Shown here in pieces: positions 1 through 6,256 of a stretch of DNA of 19,194 nt. The notes beneath the pieces are model-generated. The model was not told the DNA's origin, did not search any database, and saw only the letters and a program-made list of their open reading frames with translations. A program made the position numbers and the translations under genes. The stretch is from an uncultured Bacilli bacterium (lineage in GTDB: Bacteria > Bacillota_I > Bacilli_A > RF39 > UBA660), in assembly GCA_947522695.1 (NCBI GenBank), contig CANNTX010000023.1:1-19194 (forward strand). The letters run 5' to 3'. The stretch's first letter is position 1. Each line of letters begins with the position of its first letter.

Positions 1-11
1 TATAATTTAAA

Positions 12-29
12 TGTGAAAATATTGTGAAA
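12..29 (-). promoter_or_regulatory. Candidate response-regulator binding direct repeat
   Basis: On the plus strand TGTGAAA occurs at 12-18 and again at 23-29, an 11-nt offset, i.e. TTTCACA twice on the minus strand. An 11-nt direct repeat is the usual spacing for dimeric OmpR/PhoB-type regulators. It sits just past the histidine kinase stop, so it would control a minus-strand gene beyond the window edge. It resembles the repeat at 2085-2103 in front of the regulator gene. The binding role is inference. Confidence 0.4.
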
Positions 30-1403
30 TTATTTCTTATTTATGTAAAAATAGAATTTTGTGCCTTTATTTATTTTACTATCTACTCCATATTCAAAGT
101 TATGATTTTCTAAAATATTCTTTACAATAGAAAGTCCTAGTCCTGTTCCAACAACGTTTCTGCGATGATTTTTATCACTCTTGTAATATTTGGTCCAGAT
201 TAGTTTTAAATCTTTTTTATTTATACCTTTCCCTGAATCAATTATTTCAACTTTATATCTATTCTTTAATTCTAGTATATTTATTTTAACAGTTAAATCT
301 TCTCCAGTATAATTAATTGCGTTATTTATTAAATTATATAGAACTTGATTAATTCTTTTTTTATCGGCCTTGACTGTTGCTATATTAGGGATATTTAAAA
401 TAAATTTATAATTTTCTGTTTCTTTTATTATTTCATATCTTTTTATTATTTCTTTTAGTTCAATTACTAAATCATATTCTTCAATATTTAAAGTATCTTT
501 ATTACTTTCAATTTTAGATAAATCTAAAATATCATTAACTAATATATTTAATCTATCAGATTCATCTATTATAACATTTAAGTTATCTTTTCTTTTTTCT
601 TCATTATCATTATTAATATCTCTAGCCATTTCAGCATAGGCTTTTATCATTGTTAATGGGGTTTTTAAATCATGAGATACATTTGCCATTAAATCTTTTC
701 TTAATGTATCTGTATTCTTTATTTCTGAACATGCATAATTAAGAACATTATTTAAATCATCTATTTCTTTAATATCATATGTTTTATTATTTTGCTCATA
801 TTCTCCTTTAGCCATTTTTTTAGCTCTATCAGTAATATCTAATATTGGTTTATTTAACATTTTAGATACAAAGTAAGATACTATAATCGCTAAAAGTATT
901 GTTATTAAAGTTATATAAATTAATTGTCCTCTTAGGATATGGGTAGTACTATTTACATCTTCTAATGGGGTATTAAGTATAATATAAGCATTATCACTAT
1001 AAGCTATACCATAAATTAAGTTTTTAGTATTTGTTAAAGGACTTCTTAATGTTTCGATTTTAGTTTTATTATTAGAATATAAACTTTCTTTTAATTTTTG
1101 GACTTTGGAATTTTTACTCTTTAATATACAATCTCTATTTAAAGTATTGTAATCAATTATTTCATCATCTATTTTTAATTCTATACATATTTCTTTTTCA
1201 TAAGCAATTTGTTCTAATTTGGATATATTATTGGATTTTATAATATCTGATGCGACGTTTTTAATATCTTTTATTTGGTATTGTTCATAAAATAATTTTA
1301 AGAATTCAACTTGAAATAACCATAAACAAATAAGAATTGTAATTGAAAATGTTATTAGATAGGTAAATGTTTTTACCATTAAACTATTTTTCTTTATATT
1401 CAA
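30..1403 (-). CDS. Sensor histidine kinase (HAMP, HisKA, HATPase_c)
   Basis: Membrane sensor kinase of a two-component system; it would autophosphorylate and pass phosphate to the adjacent response regulator. There is a membrane segment at residues 11-31, an extracytoplasmic sensor of about 125 residues, a second membrane segment at 160-180, then a HAMP linker. The phosphoacceptor helix carries His244 in VSHDLKTPL. The ATPase domain has an N-box around 357-361, DSGKG at 389-393 and GTGLGLS at 419-425, so all catalytic boxes look intact. The start used here is TTG at 1403, preceded by AGG/GGAAGG-like sequence; an ATG at 1379 (seven codons fewer) is an alternative. The gene overlaps the end of the regulator gene by 20 bases, which implies translational coupling. 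The sensed signal is not recognisable. Confidence 0.93.
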   Translation of the reverse strand: MNIKKNSLMVKTFTYLITFSITILICLWLFQVEFLKLFYEQYQIKDIKNVASDIIKSNNISKLEQIAYEKEICIELKIDDEIIDYNTLNRDCILKSKNSKVQKLKESLYSNNKTKIETLRSPLTNTKNLIYGIAYSDNAYIILNTPLEDVNSTTHILRGQLIYITLITILLAIIVSYFVSKMLNKPILDITDRAKKMAKGEYEQNNKTYDIKEIDDLNNVLNYACSEIKNTDTLRKDLMANVSHDLKTPLTMIKAYAEMARDINNDNEEKRKDNLNVIIDESDRLNILVNDILDLSKIESNKDTLNIEEYDLVIELKEIIKRYEIIKETENYKFILNIPNIATVKADKKRINQVLYNLINNAINYTGEDLTVKINILELKNRYKVEIIDSGKGINKKDLKLIWTKYYKSDKNHRRNVVGTGLGLSIVKNILENHNFEYGVDSKINKGTKFYFYINKK

Positions 1404-2055
1404 ATTTATAACCTACCTTCCTTATTGTCTTTATATAATTTTTATATTTTCCTAATTTGTTTCTTAATAATTTAATATGAGCATCTATTGTTCGATCACT
1501 CGCTTCATAATCAAAGCCAAAGATTTTATTAATAATATCTTCTCTGGTAAGTACTAAATTTGGGTTTGATAAAAATAAATATAATAATTCAAATTGGGTA
1601 TGGGTAAGTTCTACCATCTTTTTATCAATAGTTACTTCTCTTGTATTATTATTTAAAATAATATTATCTAATTTAATTATTGATTCTTTGGAGTTTCGCT
1701 TAGTTACTGCTTTTATTCTGGCCATAAGTTCTTTAGGACTAAATGGTTTAGTTACATAATCATCTATTCCAATATTAAATCCATTAAGTTTGTCTTCTTC
1801 TTCAGTTCTAGCAGATAACATAATTATTGGAATATCTTTAATATCTTTTATTTCTTTACTTGCTTCATAACCATCCATATCTGGCATCATTATATCCATA
1901 ATTATTAAATCATAATCATTTTCATAAACTTTATTGATTGCTTCTTCTCCATTGGCTGCTTCATCTACTTTATATCCTTCACTTTGACAGTATTCCTTAA
2001 TAACATTTCTTATTAAATATTCATCATCTACAACTAATATTTTTATAAATACCAC
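1384..2055 (-). CDS. OmpR/PhoB-family response regulator
   Basis: DNA-binding response regulator, partner of the overlapping kinase. The receiver domain occupies residues 1-115, with the acidic pocket D10-D11, phosphoacceptor D54 in MDIMMPDMDG, and K103 in VTKPF. A winged-helix output domain fills about 125-220 and ends with the typical TIRKVGYKF wing. The listed start is GTG at 2055, but that codon lies inside the Shine-Dalgarno-like run AGAGGTGG (2052-2059). The family-typical start MKILVVDDE corresponds here to ATA AAA ATA TTA, with ATA at 2044-2046 and ideal spacing. The true start is therefore GTG at 2055 or a rare ATA at 2046. An extended -10 promoter and an 11-nt direct repeat lie upstream, consistent with autoregulation. 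Confidence 0.95.
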   Translation of the reverse strand: MVFIKILVVDDEYLIRNVIKEYCQSEGYKVDEAANGEEAINKVYENDYDLIIMDIMMPDMDGYEASKEIKDIKDIPIIMLSARTEEEDKLNGFNIGIDDYVTKPFSPKELMARIKAVTKRNSKESIIKLDNIILNNNTREVTIDKKMVELTHTQFELLYLFLSNPNLVLTREDIINKIFGFDYEASDRTIDAHIKLLRNKLGKYKNYIKTIRKVGYKFEYKEK

Positions 2056-2059
2056 CTCT
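2052..2059 (-). promoter_or_regulatory. Strong ribosome binding site of the response regulator
   Basis: The minus strand reads AGAGGTGG. The GAGG core is 8 nt from the ATA codon at 2046-2044, whereas the in-frame GTG at 2055-2053 lies within the Shine-Dalgarno sequence itself. The site therefore argues for initiation at the ATA position. Confidence 0.55.
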
Positions 2060-2070
2060 AATTACTTTAT

Positions 2071-2079
2071 ATTATAACA
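2071..2079 (-). promoter_or_regulatory. Extended -10 promoter of the two-component operon
   Basis: The minus strand reads TGTTATAAT: a consensus TATAAT (2076-2071) preceded by TG one base away (2079-2078). A -35 at 17 bases is weak (TCATTA). That fits an activator-assisted promoter, since a direct repeat overlaps the -35 position at 2085-2103. Confidence 0.55.
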
Positions 2080-2084
2080 AATAT

Positions 2085-2103
2085 ATGAAAATGTAATGAA
2101 AAT
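2085..2103 (-). promoter_or_regulatory. Candidate autoregulatory operator (11-nt direct repeat)
   Basis: On the plus strand ATGAAAAT occurs at 2085-2092 and 2096-2103, exactly 11 nt apart; the minus strand has ATTTTCAT twice. It overlaps the -35 region of the regulator promoter, where PhoB-type activators bind. It shares a TTTCA core with the repeat at 12-29. Binding is inferred from spacing and position only. Confidence 0.45.
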
Positions 2104-2110
2104 ATTTTAT

Positions 2111-2281
2111 TTAGATTAAAAAGAAAGCAAAATTTAATGTAAAATAACCATTTATGTTATTTATAGTAAAATTGACATTTATTTCTATTCCAAACCCTTC
2201 ATTTTTATTAACAATACTTTTAATCACTTTTATCTCTTTTTTTGAAATACAATCAACATTATTATCATTTATCTTTAACAT
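2111..2281 (-). pseudogene. C-terminally truncated copy of the small gene at 5115-5495
   Basis: A 56-codon reading frame starts at ATG 2281 and stops at 2111. Residues 9-52 match the first ~48 residues of the 126-residue product at 5115-5495 almost throughout (shared NVDCISKKEIKVIKS and FTINNINGYFTL). At DNA level 2127-2311 aligns with 5353-5538. The match stops after Phe-Ala and the frame ends six residues later in unrelated sequence, so about 75 residues are missing. The frame stays open upstream to a TAG at 2321-2323, and that upstream part (NDLIYERIDF) is also shared with the other copy. This copy keeps an AAAGGA ribosome binding site and ATG that the longer copy has lost. It is probably a decayed fragment; a short expressed peptide is not excluded. 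Confidence 0.7.
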
Positions 2282-2373
2282 AAAATCTATCCTTTCATAT
2301 ATTAAATCATTTTCTATTTCCTAAAAGTCAATTTTTTTAAAGTTTAGGGAATAGAAATAAATGAATTACATAT

Positions 2374-2395
2374 AAAAAGAGAATTATTATTCTCT
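2374..2395 (-). terminator. Intrinsic terminator of the repeat lipoprotein
   Basis: On the minus strand the stem AGAGAAT/ATTCTCT (7 bp, 4-nt loop; 2395-2378) is followed directly by TTTTT. The stem overlaps the last two bases of the lipoprotein stop codon (2394-2396). Confidence 0.75.
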
Positions 2396-3164
2396 ATTCA
2401 CACATAGTACCACTATAAGTCATATTTGAATCGCCTATGTAAATATCAGGTTTTCCATCAGACATTTTACGACAAATTAAAATACTTAAATCATATTCTT
2501 TTGATGAAAACTGTTCTGAGCCACCATCATCATAAGTTCCTTGGCTTACTAAATAACTTGTTATTTCTTTTACATCATCAATAGTTTTAATATAATCTTT
2601 TAATGAATATTTTTTACCATCTTTGTTATAATATACATCTTTTAATTTAGTTTCTAGATAAACAACTCTTCCATTAAACTCTGAGTATTTATTAAATTCT
2701 TGTACTTTGATTTTATTATCTTTTGATACACTTAATATTGCATCATCACTATTACACATAGGATTAATATAATTCATATTTGAATCACCTATATAAATAT
2801 CTGATGTTCCATTAATTTGATTACAAATTAAAATACTTAAATCATATTCTTTTGATGAAAATAATTGTGATCCTCCATCGTCATAACTTCGATAATCATC
2901 TAGCAAACTTGTTATTTTTTTAACATCATCAATAGTTTTAATATATTCTTTTAAAGAATACTTTTTACCATCTTTGTTATAATAAACATCTTTTAGTTTA
3001 GTTTCTATGTAAATAATTCTATCATCCAACTCTGAGTATTTATTAAACTCTTGTACTTCGATTTTATTATCTTTTGATACACTTAATATTGCATCATTGC
3101 TAACTTTTTTAGAACAACCAGTTAATATAACAAGTATTCCAAATAAACATAATATTTTCTTCAT
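2394..3164 (-). CDS. Lipoprotein made of two tandem ~117-residue repeats
   Basis: Secreted, membrane-anchored lipoprotein of unknown function, 256 residues from the chosen start. Residues 1-16 are a lipoprotein signal peptide (MKK, hydrophobic core, LTGC) with lipidated Cys17. The mature part is two nearly identical repeats, about residues 23-139 and 140-256, each containing DAILSVSKDNKI, KLKDVYYNKDGKKYSL, YDDGGS, SSKEYDLSILIC and DIYIGDSNM. Each repeat has two cysteines about 25-30 residues apart (LIC and PMC or TMC), which could pair. An in-frame ATG ten codons upstream (3194) exists, but AAAGGA at the right distance and the signal peptide both mark 3164. No enzymatic motif is visible. A damaged paralogue with the same signal peptide lies at 5496-5605. 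A terminator follows the stop. Confidence 0.85.
   Translation of the reverse strand: MKKILCLFGILVILTGCSKKVSNDAILSVSKDNKIEVQEFNKYSELDDRIIYIETKLKDVYYNKDGKKYSLKEYIKTIDDVKKITSLLDDYRSYDDGGSQLFSSKEYDLSILICNQINGTSDIYIGDSNMNYINPMCNSDDAILSVSKDNKIKVQEFNKYSEFNGRVVYLETKLKDVYYNKDGKKYSLKDYIKTIDDVKEITSYLVSQGTYDDGGSEQFSSKEYDLSILICRKMSDGKPDIYIGDSNMTYSGTMCE
2397..3098 (-). repeat. Intragenic tandem duplication, 351-bp unit, two copies
   Basis: The lipoprotein gene holds two head-to-tail units, 3098-2748 and 2747-2397, with a period of exactly 351 bases (117 codons), set by matching GATACACTTAATATTGCATC blocks starting at 3076 and 2725 on the complementary strand. DNA similarity is high along the whole unit, so the duplication is fairly recent and in frame. 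Confidence 0.88.
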
Positions 3165-3418
3165 TATAAATTCCTTTTCTATTAATACATTCAATTAATG
3201 AATGAATAACTTTTCCTTTCACTATATTAACGTTTTAAGATAGTAAATTATTGCATTAAAATTTAATTTTATTTTTTATTAGAATTTTTAACTATCTTCT
3301 AATGAAAATTAATGTTATTTATAAATGTTATCTATGTCAGATGATATTTCTTAAAATATTTATAATAATAATTCAAAAGTTATATCGTTTTTCTTTCTTA
3401 AACTTATCCATTTAATTC
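3165..3418. other. AT-rich intergenic stretch
   Basis: About 250 bases between the amidotransferase stop and the lipoprotein start. Apart from the lipoprotein ribosome binding site (AAAGGA, near 3171-3176), only a weak 8-bp inverted repeat (AAGATAGT near 3236, ACTATCTT near 3290) was seen. No convincing promoter or RNA gene was found. Confidence 0.5.
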
Positions 3419-4105
3419 CTAATTTTTGCAAATATTTATAAAGTCTTTAAAAATCTTGTTCATTTTTTCATCTTTCTTATATAAACTTTCTGGATGAAAT
3501 CTAACACCTATATAGAATTTTTTATTTTTTGACTCTATTACATCTGGATATCCATCTTCACAAAATGCAACTTTATCAAGCATCGGACAATTTTCTATGG
3601 CTCTTTTGTGTCTGGAATTTACTATCATCACACTTGTATTTACTATATTATAAAATTTTGAATCTTTATCAATTTTAATATTATGTACATATTCATCAAA
3701 TGCATTATTATGTTTATCCGGATTTGGGATTTTATAAGTAGTACCTCCTAGTGCTCTAGCTATGTTATTTTGTCCAGCACATATGCCAAGTATTGGAATA
3801 TTATTTTCATAACAGTATTTAGCAATTATAATTTCATAATTATCTGTATCTGCACCACCTTGTAAAATAATGCCATCACATAATTTTAATTGAGTAATTA
3901 AATTTTCTTTTTCCTCCATAGATAAATTATATTTCCAATTATCTCCACAATAATTTATAGCAGTTTCTACAGGTAATATTCCAATAGCTATTCCTCCATT
4001 ATCAAATATTGCTTGTTTTACTTCATCTCTTATAAATGTATCAATTTTATTACTTTTATATGTAGCATAATGCTTTGCTACAATTCCAATAATTGGCTTA
4101 TTCAT
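3419..4105 (-). CDS. Class I glutamine amidotransferase-like hydrolase (peptidase C26, PuuD type)
   Basis: Cytoplasmic hydrolase of the gamma-glutamyl-GABA hydrolase (PuuD)/peptidase C26 family, which cleaves gamma-glutamyl amide bonds. The 228 residues match the family length. Visible features are the N-terminal strand KPIIGIV, the oxyanion segment LQGGADTD (81-88), the nucleophile elbow ILGICAGQ with Cys109, an NSRH segment with His166, and the C-terminal dyad FHPES with His204 and Glu206. The catalytic triad is intact. A strong GAGGAG ribosome binding site sits 8 nt before ATG 4105. No polyamine genes are adjacent, so the substrate cannot be assigned; it may act on another gamma-glutamyl or cell-wall peptide compound. 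Confidence 0.88.
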   Translation of the reverse strand: MNKPIIGIVAKHYATYKSNKIDTFIRDEVKQAIFDNGGIAIGILPVETAINYCGDNWKYNLSMEEKENLITQLKLCDGIILQGGADTDNYEIIIAKYCYENNIPILGICAGQNNIARALGGTTYKIPNPDKHNNAFDEYVHNIKIDKDSKFYNIVNTSVMIVNSRHKRAIENCPMLDKVAFCEDGYPDVIESKNKKFYIGVRFHPESLYKKDEKMNKIFKDFINICKN

Positions 4106-4219
4106 TAAATTTCTCCTCGTATAATATATTTTGTAAGTTATTTTTATAAAGCATTTTAAATAGTAAAATCATTTACACCTATTGCCTAAAAATTCCTTTT
4201 AAATTTTTTTAATATTTTA

Positions 4220-5071
4220 TTATTTATCTACACCTTTAAGTGTACCAATACCTAAATAAAATTTTTCTCCAATAATCAATTTATCTTTAATTTTATGTTG
4301 TAAACTTGTTTTTTCTTCTAACGTATTGAAATCATTACAATTTTTCATATTGAAAACAAAATTTAGTATATCATTTAAGCATTCTTTACCTTCAACAATT
4401 TCAAATAAATTATAAAAATTAAAAATATTAGATTCTCTACCTACTAAATTGTGAATTTGGTTACTTAATAGCCAAGATTCACAACAGTATTTGAAGTTAC
4501 TAATTTTATATATCTTTTCAATTTCTATTCGTGATAATATCAAAGATTCTTTTACAACACCAATATTCAAGTTTGTATTTTTAGGTATATGAATTTTTAT
4601 AATTTTATTATCTACTTTTTCAAATTGTAAAGATCCAACTTCTATTATTTTTCCTCTTATAAAATAAATTCCCCATAATAATTGTGAAATTCTTATTCCT
4701 AGATAATTTCTTTTTATTAAATCATTTTCAAAACATTCTTTAATTCTTTTCTTTTGTAAAATAATTTGTCGTTTATTAAAATTTAATTTTTTCATATTTT
4801 CTTTATGAATTTCGTATCCTAATATAAGCATTAAATTATTAATAAAAGGATCTACAGAAATATTATAAAAATTATCAAGATTTTCAATTTCCCACAATTC
4901 TTTTAATTCGTCGATTTCGTGTAAATAAAGAATTTCGTATATCTTCTTAAAAGATTCATATAATTCTGAATTTTTCTTAATTTCTTCTAAAATAATAATA
5001 CATTTTTCAAGGTAATTCTTATTTATATTATAAAAAGAAAATGCGTCTATGATTTTATTTCTTTGTAACAT
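4220..5071 (-). CDS. Acyltransferase-like protein with GNAT-like N- and C-terminal domains
   Basis: Predicted cytoplasmic protein of 283 residues. The C-terminal half carries the pattern I associate with the GNAT_C family of uncharacterised acyltransferases: an IHIPKNTNL strand (160-168), VKES (173-176), FKYCCESWLLS (193-203) and SNIFNFYNLFEIVE (214-227). The N-terminal half is helical and would match the companion N-terminal domain, with a basic stretch around 99-112. No classical acetyl-CoA loop (RxxGxG/A) is evident, so catalysis is not proven and the substrate is unknown. Start ATG 5071 is supported by AAGGAG six bases upstream. It lies in a stretch of single accessory genes with no clear operon partner. 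The family call rests on recalled motif pattern. Confidence 0.6.
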   Translation of the reverse strand: MLQRNKIIDAFSFYNINKNYLEKCIIILEEIKKNSELYESFKKIYEILYLHEIDELKELWEIENLDNFYNISVDPFINNLMLILGYEIHKENMKKLNFNKRQIILQKKRIKECFENDLIKRNYLGIRISQLLWGIYFIRGKIIEVGSLQFEKVDNKIIKIHIPKNTNLNIGVVKESLILSRIEIEKIYKISNFKYCCESWLLSNQIHNLVGRESNIFNFYNLFEIVEGKECLNDILNFVFNMKNCNDFNTLEEKTSLQHKIKDKLIIGEKFYLGIGTLKGVDK

Positions 5072-5114
5072 TTTATACTCCTTAAATTTTAATCTAAATA
5101 TATTTTTTATTAAA

Positions 5115-5495
5115 TTAAACCAAATTTAAATAATCATCATAAATTAAATTGATAATTTCATCATTAAGTGTAATTAATGCATGTATTTTCCCATGTTTAT
5201 AATTAAGCTTAATAGTTATATCCTCCATTATTTCGCTAGCATAAAAATTGTTAGTATCAAATATTTCTAATAAAATAGCTCCATTACCACTAAAACAATT
5301 TCCTTTATACGTCTTATTAATAAATGTATTAATGTTATTATTATTTTCATGAGCAAAACTTAATGTAAAATAGCCATTTATGTTATTTATAGTAAAAATA
5401 ACATTTATACTTATTTCAAATCCTTCACTTTTATTAACAATACTTTTAATTACTTTTATCTCTTTTTTTGAAATACAATCAACATTTTTTATCAT
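5115..5495 (-). CDS. Unknown small protein; body of a frameshifted lipoprotein gene
   Basis: A 126-residue frame of unknown function, rich in Asn, Ile and Lys, with no recognised motif. The DNA upstream continues as coding sequence in another frame: reading back from 5495, codons for NDLIYERIAFILKIND lead into the signal peptide of a lipoprotein (ATG 5605). A one-base expansion of an A run (T6 on the plus strand, 5485-5490) separates the two parts. The other copy at 2111-2281 lacks this extra base and keeps the frame open. The ORF's own ATG at 5495 has only a weak AAAG ahead of it and arises from the shifted frame. The ancestral gene was therefore probably a lipoprotein of about 160 residues. 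This part may now be unexpressed or expressed only after frame correction. Confidence 0.55.
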   Translation of the reverse strand: MIKNVDCISKKEIKVIKSIVNKSEGFEISINVIFTINNINGYFTLSFAHENNNNINTFINKTYKGNCFSGNGAILLEIFDTNNFYASEIMEDITIKLNYKHGKIHALITLNDEIINLIYDDYLNLV

Positions 5496-5605
5496 TTATC
5501 TTTAATATAAAAGCTATTCTTTCATATATTAAATCATTGCTAACTTTTTTAGAACAACCAGTTAATATAACAAGTATTCCAAAAAAAACATAATATTTTT
5601 TTCAT
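5496..5605 (-). pseudogene. Detached lipoprotein signal-peptide segment, two +1 frameshifts
   Basis: From ATG 5605 the minus strand encodes MKKILCFF, then after an 8-base T run (A8 on the plus strand, 5581-5588) the frame shifts. In the corrected frame it reads GILVILTGCSKKVSNDLIYERIAF and on toward the frame of 5115-5495. DNA 5533-5623 aligns with 3093-3184 at the 5' end of the intact repeat lipoprotein, including the upstream region. The intact gene has 7 bases (TTTATTT) where this copy has T8. The ribosome binding site is also altered (AAGGAATTT became AATGAATTT). It is read as a degraded or phase-off lipoprotein start, not an independent gene. Confidence 0.7.
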
Positions 5606-5633
5606 TATAAATTCATTTCTAATAATTAATTAA

Positions 5634-6203
5634 TTATATATTTTTATATTTATTAATTGTTTCTTTTACATTTATAATATAAATATTTGTTAGAATTCCA
5701 TCGCTTGGATCAATTTCACTAGAATTTAATATACCCCCTAATGATTCAATTGTTTTAATGGAAGCTATATTTGTAGATTCACATGCTAAAGTAACTTTTT
5801 CAAGTCCTAATTTCTTGGCTTCTAATAATCCTAAGTATAGATTAATTTTATTATACCCTTTTCTTCTTTCAGTAGGTCTTATGCCATACCCAATGTTACC
5901 ATTAAATTTATTTATACCAGAACCATAATTTAATCTAATATTAATAGCTCCTACAATTTTATTATCACTTTTTCTTATTAATAAATAGGTATTAACTTGA
6001 TTCTTTCCTGTTTTTATAGCATATTCTTTATTTGATCTTTTTAAGCAGTTTTCTAATGTTTCTTCAAATTTATATCCTTCTAAAATTTTTGCTAATAGTT
6101 CTATTCCATTTATTTCTGAATTGTATTGTTCTAATTCATTTATATAATCAATAATATCTTCTTTTCTTTTAATATTTGGTATTTCTAAATAAAAATTATT
6201 CAA
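5634..6203 (-). CDS. GNAT-family N-acetyltransferase
   Basis: Cytoplasmic acetyl-CoA-dependent acetyltransferase of about 189 residues, full length for the family. Visible are the core strand segment KIVGAINIRL, strand 4 NGNIGYGIRP followed by the acetyl-CoA loop TERRKGYNKI (a variant of Q/RxxGxG/A), then LEAKKLGLEKVTLACESTNIASIKTIESLGG, the typical motif B with the Asn that precedes the last helix. The substrate is unknown. The longest frame would start at TTG 6218, but that codon lies inside the ribosome binding site GGAGG (6212-6216). The TTG at 6203, 8 nt beyond GGAGG, is the better start, so five codons are trimmed. There is no clear operon partner. Confidence 0.87.
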   Translation of the reverse strand: MNNFYLEIPNIKRKEDIIDYINELEQYNSEINGIELLAKILEGYKFEETLENCLKRSNKEYAIKTGKNQVNTYLLIRKSDNKIVGAINIRLNYGSGINKFNGNIGYGIRPTERRKGYNKINLYLGLLEAKKLGLEKVTLACESTNIASIKTIESLGGILNSSEIDPSDGILTNIYIINVKETINKYKNI

Positions 6204-6210
6204 TTGCAAA

Positions 6211-6216
6211 ACCTCC
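6211..6216 (-). promoter_or_regulatory. Ribosome binding site that fixes the acetyltransferase start
   Basis: The minus strand reads GGAGGT. It overlaps the first TTG of the longest frame (6218-6216) and is correctly spaced for the TTG at 6203-6201, so it selects the shorter protein. Confidence 0.7.
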
Positions 6217-6256
6217 AAACTTAGTAATTAATTTTTTTAAAGATAAATATTTAAAG

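Noticed and set aside
3165..3194. Upstream ATG extending the repeat lipoprotein by ten residues
   Set aside because: The extension would place charged residues ahead of the signal peptide; the ATG at 3164 has an AAAGGA site at correct spacing.
3236..3297. 8-bp inverted repeat AAGATAGT/ACTATCTT as terminator or operator
   Set aside because: The loop is over 40 bases, there is no U tract, and such short matches are expected by chance in AT-rich DNA.
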